DNA from: CAZUSO01 sp964622775
Lineage (GTDB): Bacteria; Bacteroidota; Bacteroidia; Chitinophagales; Chitinophagaceae
NCBI GenBank assembly: GCA_964622775.1
Contig: CAZUSO010000025.1
Span: forward strand, 1 to 40,067
DNA: 40,067 bases
Reading direction: 5' to 3'
A program made the position numbers and the translations under genes. Under the pieces are notes generated by a model that was not told the DNA's origin, ran no database searches, and worked only from the letters and a program-made list of their open reading frames with translations. This document shows, in pieces, positions 1 to 9,215 of the stretch (the stretch's first letter is position 1; every line of letters starts with the position of its first letter).

Positions 1-20
1 AAATTCAGGCTAAAATTTTA

Positions 21-28
21 TACATTTG
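21..28 (+). promoter_or_regulatory. Bacteroidota -7 box for the DUF2723 gene
   Basis: TACATTTG matches the Bacteroidota -7 consensus TAnnTTTG exactly. It ends 27 bases before the ATG at 56, which predicts a 5' leader of about 20 bases. No convincing -33 TTTG is visible because the window begins here. Confidence 0.55.
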
Positions 29-55
29 TCAGCATTTCATAAATAAAAACCAACG

Positions 56-3000
56 ATGAACTTTAAGAAGATCAATAACATGACCGGTTGGCTTGTTTTC
101 GCTGCCGCCTTTATCGTTTACCTGATGACTATGGAGCGAACCGTAAGCTTCTGGGATTGCGGCGAGTTCTTATCTACGGCATATAAGTTAGAGGTGGGTC
201 ACTCTCCCGGCGCTCCTTTATTTATGCTCATGGGTCGCTTATTTGCGATACTGGCTCCCAACAAAGAATCTGTGGCGCTGATGGTCAATTCCATGTCGGC
301 GCTCATGAGTGCGCTGACCATTTTATTGCTCTTTTGGTCCATTACCCATTTTGCCCGGAAGTTTTTCTCCACCCGGCGTTATGGTGAGGATTTGAGCCGG
401 GGCAATCTGATGGCTATTATGGGCGCAGGCATTGTAGGTGCGCTGGCTTATACCTTTTCCGATACGTTCTGGTTTTCGGCAGTGGAAGCGGAAGTGTATG
501 CTACCTCCTCCTGTTTCACGGCATTTGTATTCTGGGCTATTCTCAAATGGGAAGACAGCTGCAATGAACCCGGTGCGGATCGCTGGCTGATCCTGATTGC
601 ATATATGATTGGACTGTCAGTCGGTGTGCATCTGCTGAGCTTACTGGTGATACCTACTATTGCATTGATCTATTATTTTAAACGCTATGAAATAAAAACT
701 TCCGGGGCGGTTATCGCATTTATCATCGGATGCGTGATCCTGGCATTGGTGCAATACGGTGTCATTCAGTACATCCCGATATTTGCTTCCTGGTTTGAAC
801 TGCTTTTTGTCAATTCCTTTGGCATGCCGCTTAATTCCGGAGCCTTATTCTTCCTCCTGTTATTTGCCGTTATTATGGGCTTTTTATTGATATGGAGTAA
901 AAAAAATGCCCGTTATATTATTCATCTGGCGGTTTTATGTCTTTCTTTTGTGAGTATCGGTTATGTCTTTTCTTATATTCCTACACTCATTCGTGCGCAG
1001 GCAGGGGTTGCCATCAATATGACTAATCCGGACAATGTGATGGCACTCATTCCTTACCTGCAACGCGAGCAGTTCGGTTCCACGCCTTTTCTTTACGGTC
1101 AGGATTTCGATGCCAGGACTTCTATGTCCGATGCGGAGCCCAAACCGGTCTATCTCCCCGGAGAAAAGGAGGGTAAGCCTTATTATGAAGAAGTGGGTAT
1201 TAAGAAAGAATACGTGTTTGATAAGGAGCGTTTCTTCCCGCGTATATGGAACAATAACGATGCATTACACGAAAAATTCTACCGGAATTACTTAGGATTA
1301 GGCCCTAATGATGACCCGACCGCAGCGGATAATTACCGGTTTTTCCTCGGCTATCAGGTCAACTGGATGTTCTGGCGTTATTTTATGTGGAATTATACCG
1401 GGCGTCAAAATGATATAGAGGGTCAGGGCGAGGCCGTTAACGGTAACTGGATTTCAGGTATCACGCCTATTGATAAGGCTTTGGGAAAGGGCGATATGAA
1501 TAAGCTTTCAAAAGGTTATACGGAAAGCAAAGCCCGCAATCAGATGTATTTCCTGCCCTTTATACTGGGTATTATCGGGTTATTTTACCAGTTTAAACGT
1601 GCCAGGTTAGACGGCTATATTGTGTTGTCCTTATTCTTCTTCACCGGCCTGGCCGTTCAGTTGTATATCAATAATACCCCGATGCAGCCTCGTGAGCGGG
1701 ACTATCAGTATGTGGCGGCTTATCCCTTTGCGATGTGGATTGGCTTTGGCGTGCTGGCGCTGCGGGAATGGCTGGAGAAGGTGGTGAAAAGCAGCCAGAC
1801 TGCCGCATTGGCTTCAACGGCTATTTGCTTTGTGGCCGTGCCGGTGTTGATGGCTTCGCAGGAATGGAACGATCACGACCGTTCTCTGAAGACCCTTGCG
1901 CGCGATCATGCCTATAACGTGCTTTCCTCCTGCGACAGCAATGCCATCCTGCTGACTTACGGCGATAATGATACTTATCCTTTATGGTATCTTCAGGAAA
2001 TAGAGGGCTACCGTACCGATATCCGCATCATCAATTATAATTTATTAGGCACCGACTGGCAGAATATAGAATTGTTTTCCAAAATAAACGATGCGGATGC
2101 TATTCCGATGATCTGGCATAAGACGGATATGCGTGGCGATAATATGGAAGTAACCCCTTATGTGGAAGATCCTCGGGTTCCTAAAAACCAGTTTTTTACA
2201 CTGGAAGACGTGATCAAATTTGCAATTGATCCGAAGAACAGGGTAAGGGGAATGGACGGACGTCCTTTGCCGTATATCCCAACCAAAAACTTCATGCAGC
2301 CGTTAGATAAGGAAGTGCTAATTAAAAATGGTATTGTAAAGACTTCTGATAGCGCTTATATCCCGGATGCCATTCAGATTGTATTGGATAAAAATGCCGC
2401 TTATCGTGCCGACATGGCTTTGATGAACATCATAGCCGGTGTAGCCAAAGACGGATGGCGTCGCCCGCTTTATTTTATGGACGGCACACCTAATCTGGGG
2501 CTGAGCGCTTATTTCCAAAGTCAGGGGGTAGTCAATAAAGTGGTCCCGGTTAAGAATCCGAATGTTGTTCCCGGGCTGCCTGTCTTTACCGATTTGGATA
2601 AAAATATCGAACTGCTGACGAAAAAATACACTTTCGGTTTGGCTAATACGGATAAGGTGTATTATGATGAGAAAAACAAGGTGATGTTCATTTCGTATTT
2701 AATAACAGCAGCCGAACTTGCCAATAACCTGAGTGTGAATGGCCGGAAGACAGATGCCATCATGGTGCTGGATGATGTGATGAACCGTATTTCCCGCAGC
2801 TCCTACCCTTATGAAATGGTTGCGGGGTATGACCGGGGAAGCATTCCCGCCATTATCGATGCATATTATCGTGCAGGCGCTCCGGAAAAGGCCCGGCAAT
2901 ATGCCAATATCATGTCAGACAATCTTCAGCATTTCAGTAATTACTTTTTTGATTTGAGTAAAAATTCGCAGAATGGAACCAGCCAGATGATGCAGTTTAA

Positions 3001-3163
3001 CCTCATGTCTTTCTACCGGGTCGTGATTGGTGCAGAATCCAATGGCGACACGGAAAATGCCGAAAAGTGGGGTAAGCAGTTAGACGCTCTTAGTCAGCGG
3101 GCCGGATTCGGCTCTATCCAGCAACCCGCTTCGCGACCGGCGCCTCCGCAACCCGAAATCTGA
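56..3163 (+). CDS. DUF2723 multi-pass membrane protein (GT-C glycosyltransferase-like)
   Basis: Large polytopic inner-membrane protein of 1035 residues in the DUF2723 family. In Bacteroidota this family is regarded as GT-C-fold, protein O-mannosyltransferase-like, using lipid-linked sugar on the periplasmic face. A first hydrophobic segment lies at about residues 11-26. It is followed by the motif SFWDCGEF (residues 31-38), whose acidic pair Asp34/Glu37 matches the usual catalytic loop position. Many further hydrophobic segments follow up to about residue 620, then a soluble C-terminal region rich in Asp, Asn and Tyr with a helical, TPR-like end. The last residues are Pro-rich. The length is normal for the family. 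The gene is monocistronic: its own -7 box lies upstream and a strong hairpin terminator lies just downstream. Acceptor and sugar cannot be deduced. Confidence 0.88.
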   Translation: MNFKKINNMTGWLVFAAAFIVYLMTMERTVSFWDCGEFLSTAYKLEVGHSPGAPLFMLMGRLFAILAPNKESVALMVNSMSALMSALTILLLFWSITHFARKFFSTRRYGEDLSRGNLMAIMGAGIVGALAYTFSDTFWFSAVEAEVYATSSCFTAFVFWAILKWEDSCNEPGADRWLILIAYMIGLSVGVHLLSLLVIPTIALIYYFKRYEIKTSGAVIAFIIGCVILALVQYGVIQYIPIFASWFELLFVNSFGMPLNSGALFFLLLFAVIMGFLLIWSKKNARYIIHLAVLCLSFVSIGYVFSYIPTLIRAQAGVAINMTNPDNVMALIPYLQREQFGSTPFLYGQDFDARTSMSDAEPKPVYLPGEKEGKPYYEEVGIKKEYVFDKERFFPRIWNNNDALHEKFYRNYLGLGPNDDPTAADNYRFFLGYQVNWMFWRYFMWNYTGRQNDIEGQGEAVNGNWISGITPIDKALGKGDMNKLSKGYTESKARNQMYFLPFILGIIGLFYQFKRARLDGYIVLSLFFFTGLAVQLYINNTPMQPRERDYQYVAAYPFAMWIGFGVLALREWLEKVVKSSQTAALASTAICFVAVPVLMASQEWNDHDRSLKTLARDHAYNVLSSCDSNAILLTYGDNDTYPLWYLQEIEGYRTDIRIINYNLLGTDWQNIELFSKINDADAIPMIWHKTDMRGDNMEVTPYVEDPRVPKNQFFTLEDVIKFAIDPKNRVRGMDGRPLPYIPTKNFMQPLDKEVLIKNGIVKTSDSAYIPDAIQIVLDKNAAYRADMALMNIIAGVAKDGWRRPLYFMDGTPNLGLSAYFQSQGVVNKVVPVKNPNVVPGLPVFTDLDKNIELLTKKYTFGLANTDKVYYDEKNKVMFISYLITAAELANNLSVNGRKTDAIMVLDDVMNRISRSSYPYEMVAGYDRGSIPAIIDAYYRAGAPEKARQYANIMSDNLQHFSNYFFDLSKNSQNGTSQMMQFNLMSFYRVVIGAESNGDTENAEKWGKQLDALSQRAGFGSIQQPASRPAPPQPEI

Positions 3164-3184
3164 TCTTTCGTAACCGTAAAGCAA

Positions 3185-3221
3185 AAAATACAGGCTACCG
3201 TTTTTCGGTAGCCTGTATTTT
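3185..3221. terminator. Bidirectional intrinsic terminator between the DUF2723 gene and dtd
   Basis: A perfect 16-bp stem (3185-3200 paired with 3206-3221) encloses a TTTTT loop. The A-rich left arm and T-rich right arm give a U-tract in either direction, so it can end both the DUF2723 transcript (+) and the dtd transcript (-). Confidence 0.85.
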
Positions 3222-3225
3222 TAGT

Positions 3226-3300
3226 GTTGAGCCTATATTGTCAAATCTTATTAAGATGGTTATCGGTGTTTTCTATTTGCATTTTGACTTTTTATTTAAC
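3226..3300 (+). repeat. Dispersed ~80-bp intergenic repeat, copy 1
   Basis: One of three related copies in this window. The right-hand 25 bases (3276-3300) match the reverse complement of 23940-23964 at 24 of 25 positions. The left end, GTTGAGCCTATATTGTC, resembles GTTAAGCATATTTTGTC of the other copies at 14 of 17 positions. It lies just past the 3' end of dtd, next to the terminator. No coding potential is seen. Confidence 0.7.
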
Positions 3301-3306
3301 GCCAGG

Positions 3307-3759
3307 CTATTCCCGGTTTTTGCTGTCCATGATAATCGTTACCGGCCCGTCGTTTACCAGCGCTATCTGCATATCTGCTCCGAATACCCCGCTCGCTATC
3401 GTCTTACCGGACTCCTGCCCCAGCCTTGACAGGAATGTCTCATATAGCGGAATCGCTTTTTCCGGTCGGGCGGCTTTGATGAAGGAGGGACGATTGCCCT
3501 TTTTCGTGGATGCATATAGTGTGAACTGACTCACTACCAACAGGTCACCATCCGCATCCTGAACAGACAGATTCATAAGCCGGTGCTCATCGCTGAAGAT
3601 CCGGAGCGCTGTAATCTTTCTACAGAGCCATTCTATATCTTCATCACCATCAGCATCTTCAATCCCGAGCAGGATTAAAAAGCCTTTGTTGATTTTGCTG
3701 TTTAAGGCATTGTCAATAGATATAGCTGCGGATAATACCCGTTGCAGGACAACTCTCAT
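3307..3759 (-). CDS. dtd: D-aminoacyl-tRNA deacylase
   Basis: Hydrolyses D-amino acids (and glycine mischarged on tRNA-Ala) from tRNA, a cytosolic translation quality-control step. The 150-residue product is the normal DTD length. It begins MRVVLQRV and carries both family signatures: a SQFTLYA segment with the active-site Thr, and NDGPVTI near the C terminus (the Gly-cisPro motif region). The ATG at 3759 is chosen over an in-frame ATG at 3819 because a perfect -7 box (TACTTTTG on the minus strand, 3776-3783) lies between them, so the longer version would not be transcribed. The gene stands alone and converges on the DUF2723 gene. Confidence 0.95.
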   Translation of the reverse strand: MRVVLQRVLSAAISIDNALNSKINKGFLILLGIEDADGDEDIEWLCRKITALRIFSDEHRLMNLSVQDADGDLLVVSQFTLYASTKKGNRPSFIKAARPEKAIPLYETFLSRLGQESGKTIASGVFGADMQIALVNDGPVTIIMDSKNRE

Positions 3760-3775
3760 TTTTTTGGTGTTTATA

Positions 3776-3783
3776 CAAAAGTA
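3776..3783 (-). promoter_or_regulatory. -7 box for dtd
   Basis: On the minus strand this reads TACTTTTG, a perfect TAnnTTTG. A TTTG lies 17 bases further upstream (complement of 3801-3804), giving both halves of a Bacteroidota promoter. The start codon is 16 bases downstream of the box. Confidence 0.65.
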
Positions 3784-3855
3784 ATAAGATTGCGTATTGT
3801 CAAAAAATATTGTCGCCATCGTATTGTTTTCACCAATAACACAAAGCAGCTCTGC

Positions 3856-5553
3856 TTATTGAACCTTAACTTTTACCGTCCCCGAGCCGGCACCAGGGCT
3901 TACACGGATTATATATATACCCGCATTCAGATTGCAGTCATTGATGGCAATGATATTGCTTCCGGAATTTAATGCATGAATATGGTTGTAAACACGGCGC
4001 CCCTGCATGTCATAAATAGAAAATGTCGCATTGGCAGCCTTTGCTGTAGATACCTGCAACAGGATATTGTTGGGTGTTGCCGCACCCAGTACCCGGATGC
4101 CGCTATCGTTTTGTGAATGATTGCGAATGCCTACATTTCCCGCGCTGATTTTGATATCATCGTATGTCAATTCATAGGCTCCGTCTGTTACACAGGTATA
4201 AGTAAAGGCTAAGTAGAAAGGCGTGTTCCGGTAAGCGCTTAAATCAATTTCGCTAACCGGTGTCCAGACCGTATCGGGCATATCTGAGAAAGTATAAACA
4301 GATTGCCAGTTGGCTTCAGTTGGATTGGAGCCGGGTGTATAATCAGTGCAAACCAACACATCCCGCGTTACGTTTCCATTGAATCGGCGTATTTGCCAAA
4401 AGCTCAGTTCGGGATGTTCTGTTGCGGAAATATCCAGCGGTCCGGATGTGATCAGGTAGTCGGTATTCGCTTCACTCAGCCCGGCAGCGCTGCCGCCGTT
4501 GATATAAACGGCGCCGGCATCATTATGGCCCAGGTTGGAACATCTCCATTTTTTATCTCCTGAAACACTGTAGTGTGTAAATACACCCATCAGGTTGTTA
4601 TTGTCACATACGTCAAATGTTTCCTCCAATTCGGTCAGTACTGTTACCGTCGGGGTAGTGGTGTCCGGAGTGCTGAAGGCCCAGGAGGTACTGCCGGAGA
4701 TTGCCGGGCTAATGAGATCGCCTGCGATATTGGTGAAGGCGCCTGCCGGCAACTCTATATAATATTGTGCCGCATTCTCCAGTACAATGCCATTGATGAT
4801 AGCGGTTTCACCATTGATTTCCGCATCGGCCACCGGATAATTCATAGTGCTGCCGCCAAGCCGGGTCAGGCTGAAGTCTCCCATTCCTGCGGCAATTGCT
4901 TCGCTGAACGTAATGGACAGACTTGAAGTGGTTATAGGGATATCAGCGCCTGCGGGTGCTTTGGAGATAACTGCAAGAGAAGCCGGACCGAACGACGACA
5001 TTTCAATATCATCAATATTGATGCGGACATTATTTGTACCTTCTTTTTGAATCCTGATACGCACATTCCCGGCTTGCTCCACCGTAAAAGTATAAGCGGT
5101 CAGCGTAGCGCCGGGGTTCACGGTAGCAGAGGCCTGAATCCAGGAAGCTCCGGCATCCGTGCTGTAATACACGCCGAGGGCGCCGCTGGTTTCCGCTCCG
5201 TACATGGCTGCGTTTAATGTAATGGTACCAACTCCATCGGGCAGGTCGGAGACCATCATCATATAGCCCGGCGCTCCGGTCGTATTGCCGGTCAGGCGCA
5301 TCCTTACAGCATGCTCATCATTATATTTGTCATTAGCCAGCATAGCGCCCAAATAGACACCCGGCAAAATCCAGGAGATACCATTCAGGTCAAATGTGTC
5401 CATGTTGGCATAAGTCTTGACCGGCGCAGCGCCATTTTCCGGAGCCTCAAAGTTAATGTTGTAAGGGTAGGACTGAGCTGAAGCATTCAGGGTCAGGCCC
5501 GCTGCAACTGCAAGCAACAGGCCGGTTTTGGCAAAGGAAGTTTGTTTTTTCAT
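3856..5553 (-). CDS. T9SS-exported adhesin-like protein with choice-of-anchor and Ig-like domains
   Basis: Secreted or surface protein of 565 residues exported by Sec and then by the type IX secretion system. A signal peptide spans residues 1-27, ending ASAQ. Residues 30-187 form a Gly/Ser/Thr-rich beta-sandwich region. Residues 190-298 look like a bacterial Ig-like domain (SbsA/Big_5 type: SKAP, ITFSEAI, GAFTNIAGD, WAFST). Residues 305-470 match the choice-of-anchor J / cleaved-adhesin type (EETFD, LSFWQIRR, LAFTYTC, YDDIKIS). Residues 485-565 are a type A T9SS sorting domain with its FSIYDMQGRRVY strand and GIYIIRV ending. Ligand unknown. The intergenic stretch upstream (5554-5738) is AT-rich and divergent from the histidine kinase gene. 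Confidence 0.9.
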   Translation of the reverse strand: MKKQTSFAKTGLLLAVAAGLTLNASAQSYPYNINFEAPENGAAPVKTYANMDTFDLNGISWILPGVYLGAMLANDKYNDEHAVRMRLTGNTTGAPGYMMMVSDLPDGVGTITLNAAMYGAETSGALGVYYSTDAGASWIQASATVNPGATLTAYTFTVEQAGNVRIRIQKEGTNNVRINIDDIEMSSFGPASLAVISKAPAGADIPITTSSLSITFSEAIAAGMGDFSLTRLGGSTMNYPVADAEINGETAIINGIVLENAAQYYIELPAGAFTNIAGDLISPAISGSTSWAFSTPDTTTPTVTVLTELEETFDVCDNNNLMGVFTHYSVSGDKKWRCSNLGHNDAGAVYINGGSAAGLSEANTDYLITSGPLDISATEHPELSFWQIRRFNGNVTRDVLVCTDYTPGSNPTEANWQSVYTFSDMPDTVWTPVSEIDLSAYRNTPFYLAFTYTCVTDGAYELTYDDIKISAGNVGIRNHSQNDSGIRVLGAATPNNILLQVSTAKAANATFSIYDMQGRRVYNHIHALNSGSNIIAINDCNLNAGIYIIRVSPGAGSGTVKVKVQ

Positions 5554-5738
5554 GGTTATAAGGTGTTTTGTTTTGCATAAAAAATACGCATAGTTATAAG
5601 ATATAAAAATATTGTGAGTGCTAAAATTACATAAAATATTTAATATAGCATAAATAATGCCTTTGTTTTCTCAAAAAAATTCAGCTAAAATGAATACCTT
5701 TATCGCTGACGGATTTTAATTTTTATACAAAAAAATAT

Positions 5739-8375
5739 ATGCAAACCACGCACTACCAGCAATTACAGGGGAAATATGAACAAGCAGCAGATGAACGGGA
5801 AAAAATAGACCTGCTTTCCGAAATGACGCTGGATGTTCGTAATGACGAACCGGAGCATGCGCTGACCATGGCCGAAGAAATGATAGAACGTGCGACTTCC
5901 ATACAATATGCTCTGGGGATAGGCGATGGTCATAACCACAAGGGGGCCTGCTATTGGCTGCTTGGCGAGTATGAAGATGGTCTGGATGAACTGGCAACGG
6001 CGCTTCGTATTGCCAATGAAATTAATAACAAAGACCTTCGTGCACGGGTGCTGAACAATCTCGGGCGTATCTACCGGGAGCTGGGCGATATCGCCAATGC
6101 GCTTCGTTATTTCGAGGATTCGCTGGAGATTAATGAGGAGTTGAATAACGAACTGAACCAAACCATAAACCTCACCAATATTTCTAATCTTTATTATGAC
6201 CTGGGCGACTATGATACGGCACTGGAATACGCCATCAAGTGTTTACCTATATTTGAACGGTATAAAGAAGAGCAACCGCTGCGACTGGTGGCCATTTATA
6301 CCACATTGGGCAATATTTATTTCAAAAAGGAAATTTACGATTCTGCGCTGAAATATTTCCAGGCTATCATCAACCTGGCAACACCGGATACCGCGGCCTA
6401 TAAACTGGCGCACAGCGGTATGGGTAAGGTATATTATAAGATGAATCATTATGACGAAGCAAAAAAGTACTTAGACCTTTCGCTTCGTTTTGCCCGGGAA
6501 ATGAATAATCCTGAACTGGAAATCACGGCAACCTACTATACCGGTCATCTGTATAAGGATCAGATGATTTACCGTAAGGCGCTGGAGTATTTTTTGCAAT
6601 CGTATAAACTGGCCGAAGAATATATGCGCAAGCAGGATCTGATGAGCATTCACGAATCTTTGTCCATGCTTTACGATCAGATGGGTGATATTCCCAAAGC
6701 ATTTCACCATCTTAAATCTTATGAGACGTTAAAAGAAGAAATATTTCAGCAGGCTACGCTCAATAAATTGCGCAACCTTCAGATAAAAAACCAGATTGAG
6801 GTAGCTAAAAAAGAAAAAGAGGTGGCGGAACGCACGGCTCAGCTCAAACAACAGTTCATGGCCAATATGAGCCACGAAATACGCACTCCGATGAATGCCA
6901 TTGTGGGAATGACCCGCCTGCTGATTGATAAAAACCCCAAGCCGGAACAGGTACGCTATCTGAATGCCATCCGGAAAGCCTCCGATAATCTGTTGGTGAT
7001 TATTAATGATATTCTGGATCTCTCAAAGATTGAAGCCGGCAAAATTGTTATTGAGCATATTGACTTTTCCCTGGCTGAGCTGCTATCGGGGCTTCGGGAA
7101 ATCATGGCCGTTCGTGCTGAAGAAAAAAACCTGCCTTTTCATATTGATATTAACAAGAATATCCCCGACCGGCTGATGGGCGATCCCACCCGTGTTAATC
7201 AGATATTGATCAACCTTATCGGCAATGCCATTAAATTTACGGAGGAGGGCAGCGTAGTTTTGAAATGTGAAGCGACGGACTGTACGGAAAAAAATATTGT
7301 ATTGAATTTTCACGTGATAGATACCGGTATCGGCATATCGGAAGAATATGTCAACAGGATATTTGAAAGCTTTACGCAGGCCGGCTCTGACACCGCCCGT
7401 AAATTTGGCGGTACGGGGCTGGGGCTGACCATTTCCAAGCAATTAGCCGATCTGATGAAAGGTAATATCGTAGTGGAAAGTGAGCTGGGAAAAGGCACTA
7501 CCTTTACGGTCGTCATTCCTTTTGAAATAGCAGCCAGTCAGGAACGCCCGGTAAAAGAAAAGGTAATGAGCGAAGGCTTAAAGGAACAATTAGCCGATAT
7601 ACATGTTCTCCTGGTAGAGGATAATGAATTTAACCGGATGGTTGCCGAAGATACTTTGCGTGAAATGCTGCCTTCTATCCATATTGATTATGCCGAAAAC
7701 GGGGAAGAGGCTATCGCCCGTGTTAAGGAAAAAAATTATGATCTTGCCCTGATGGATATCCAAATGCCGGTGATGGACGGTATTGCCGCAACACGTTATA
7801 TCCGGCACCGCCTGAATGATGAACGCCGGAGCAATCTGCCGATCATCGCCATGACGGCTAATGTGCTGCAGGAAGATGTGCAGAAATACTTTGCAGAAGG
7901 TATGAACGCCTATATCTCCAAGCCTTTCCAGCCCGATGAACTCCTGCAGAAAATGGCCTGGGTGCTCGAAAAGGAAGATGTCGGAAATGTCCAAACGGAT
8001 AAAAAGGATGAAATTCTGCAAAAGCCGCTTCCGGAAAAGCTTACGGACATGAGTTTCCTGAATCAGTTTACCGGCGGTAACCCGGAAAAGAAAAAGAAAT
8101 ATATTCACATGTTTCTGGAGAATGGCCCGCGCCTCCTGAAAACGATACAAACTGCTTTGGAGAAGAAGGATTACGATGCCTTGAAAGTGGCTGCCCACTC
8201 TATGAAACCGCAGTTTTCCTATATGGGCATTCCCGAGGAGGTCAGCCAGATTTTTCTCACGGAACAATCGGCCGGACAGCCTGCGCACCATCACCTTTTG
8301 CCCGGTTTAGTGCGCCAACTGGAACAGGTGTGCATCAAAGCATTTGAAGAATTAAAGCAGGAAATGGTTGCATAA
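5739..8375 (+). CDS. TPR hybrid sensor histidine kinase (HisKA-HATPase-REC-Hpt)
   Basis: Cytosolic phosphorelay kinase of 878 residues. Residues 1-340 are consecutive TPR helices (repeated LGxIYxxxGDYxxAL patterns) and replace the usual sensor; no membrane segment or signal peptide is seen. A coiled linker (345-372) leads to the HisKA H-box MSHEIRTP, with phosphoacceptor His379. Next are the HATPase_c N-box NLIGNAIKF (492-500), DTGIGI (528-533) and GGTGLGL (557-563). A receiver domain follows (621-745) with Asp673 in LMDIQMPVMDG and Lys728 in SKPF. The C terminus is a histidine phosphotransfer domain with His820 in AAHSMKPQF. It is followed 44 bases later by a receiver protein gene, the likely relay output. 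A weak -7 match (TACCTTTA, 5695-5702) precedes it. Confidence 0.93.
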   Translation: MQTTHYQQLQGKYEQAADEREKIDLLSEMTLDVRNDEPEHALTMAEEMIERATSIQYALGIGDGHNHKGACYWLLGEYEDGLDELATALRIANEINNKDLRARVLNNLGRIYRELGDIANALRYFEDSLEINEELNNELNQTINLTNISNLYYDLGDYDTALEYAIKCLPIFERYKEEQPLRLVAIYTTLGNIYFKKEIYDSALKYFQAIINLATPDTAAYKLAHSGMGKVYYKMNHYDEAKKYLDLSLRFAREMNNPELEITATYYTGHLYKDQMIYRKALEYFLQSYKLAEEYMRKQDLMSIHESLSMLYDQMGDIPKAFHHLKSYETLKEEIFQQATLNKLRNLQIKNQIEVAKKEKEVAERTAQLKQQFMANMSHEIRTPMNAIVGMTRLLIDKNPKPEQVRYLNAIRKASDNLLVIINDILDLSKIEAGKIVIEHIDFSLAELLSGLREIMAVRAEEKNLPFHIDINKNIPDRLMGDPTRVNQILINLIGNAIKFTEEGSVVLKCEATDCTEKNIVLNFHVIDTGIGISEEYVNRIFESFTQAGSDTARKFGGTGLGLTISKQLADLMKGNIVVESELGKGTTFTVVIPFEIAASQERPVKEKVMSEGLKEQLADIHVLLVEDNEFNRMVAEDTLREMLPSIHIDYAENGEEAIARVKEKNYDLALMDIQMPVMDGIAATRYIRHRLNDERRSNLPIIAMTANVLQEDVQKYFAEGMNAYISKPFQPDELLQKMAWVLEKEDVGNVQTDKKDEILQKPLPEKLTDMSFLNQFTGGNPEKKKKYIHMFLENGPRLLKTIQTALEKKDYDALKVAAHSMKPQFSYMGIPEEVSQIFLTEQSAGQPAHHHLLPGLVRQLEQVCIKAFEELKQEMVA

Positions 8376-8419
8376 AAGAAAAATAGTTTTTACCTTTCGC
8401 ACATTAATATCAAAATTCA

Positions 8420-8938
8420 ATGGCAACAGACAAGCGATACCTTTTCCTCGTAGATGATGAACCTATCCAGAACGAGATGCTGAAAGATTTTCTGAACGAA
8501 CGCTTTTTGTATGATACCATCATATTCGACAATGGCGAACAGGCCCTGGCAGAGATGGAAGAGTACAAGCCTGAAATTATGATTCTGGATTATCATCTTA
8601 ACAACAGCAATCCGGAAGCTAAAAACGGTCTGGATATCCTGAAGTTAGTCAAGGATACCCACCCTGCGACCCAGGTAGTTATCCTGTCGGGGCAGGATAA
8701 GATGGATGTTGCGGTCAATACCATGAAATATGGCGCATTTGATTATGTCGTTAAAGGCGAAAGCGCATTTGCAAGAATTGAAAACGCTATCAATAACCTC
8801 AGCGAAATGCATAAGATGCGCATCGTTCAGGATAGTCAAAAGAAAACGATTACCCTTTTAATAACGGTTATCGGACTGATCATTTTATGGGCTATCTGGT
8901 TTTTCTTCCTGAAGCCCGGAGTTACCGTAACCGTGTAA
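8420..8938 (+). CDS. Receiver-domain protein with a C-terminal membrane anchor
   Basis: A 172-residue protein. Residues 6-125 form a receiver domain with the acidic pair Asp12/Asp13, phosphoacceptor Asp57 (MILDYHL), Ser90 in ILSGQ and Lys112 in VVKGES. No DNA-binding or enzymatic output domain follows. Instead a short basic/helical linker leads to a hydrophobic segment at about 143-163 and a ten-residue tail, so it is predicted to be a tail-anchored inner-membrane protein with the receiver in the cytosol. It lies 44 bases after the hybrid kinase gene, on the same strand, so it is the probable phosphorelay partner. A near-consensus -7 (TACCTTTC, 8390-8397) could also give it a separate transcript. 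Target unknown. Confidence 0.85.
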   Translation: MATDKRYLFLVDDEPIQNEMLKDFLNERFLYDTIIFDNGEQALAEMEEYKPEIMILDYHLNNSNPEAKNGLDILKLVKDTHPATQVVILSGQDKMDVAVNTMKYGAFDYVVKGESAFARIENAINNLSEMHKMRIVQDSQKKTITLLITVIGLIILWAIWFFFLKPGVTVTV

Positions 8939-9156
8939 GGCCTTGCCGCTACGAAAGATCACAGATTAATTCTGCCCCTCAACCAACATAGCATTTTTTG
9001 CAGGCTGTTGAGGTAGTTGTGTTATACTAACATCCCGACAGGGATATGCTTATTCGATTTTTTTCATTCTCCCGACAATCTTCCTCAGGCATCATAGCAT
9101 AGGTAATGCCAAGTGGGCAATCCAACCGCTTTAAGTGAGAAATTTATGCCATTGCG
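8939..9156. other. Intergenic region, no gene seen
   Basis: Non-coding stretch between the receiver gene and the lipoprotein promoter. It holds only a weak 7-bp inverted repeat (8977-8983 with 9007-9013) and a small ATCCC/GGGAT inversion near 9030-9045. No RNA gene or repeat shared with the rest of the window was recognised. Confidence 0.5.
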
Positions 9157-9187
9157 TTTGTATAAAAAACTACAATGCCTAACTTAG
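9157..9187 (+). promoter_or_regulatory. Bacteroidota promoter for the lipoprotein gene
   Basis: TTTG at 9157-9160, a 19-base spacer, then TAACTTAG at 9180-9187. This is the canonical -33/-7 arrangement, with one mismatch in the -7 box. The GTG start codon lies 28 bases downstream. Confidence 0.6.
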
Positions 9188-9215
9188 CAGCCGTATAAAG
9201 AAAAACACCCGTATT

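Noticed and set aside
3760..3819. Upstream in-frame ATG extending dtd by 20 codons.
   Set aside because: A perfect -7 box lies between the two starts, and DTD proteins begin MRVVLQRV.
7590..8294. 234-codon minus-strand frame antisense to the hybrid kinase.
   Set aside because: It mirrors the receiver/Hpt coding region, is rich in Ile/His/Phe as expected for a shadow frame, and shows no family motif.
8977..9013. 7-bp inverted repeat after the receiver gene as a terminator.
   Set aside because: The stem is short with a 23-base loop and no following U-run.
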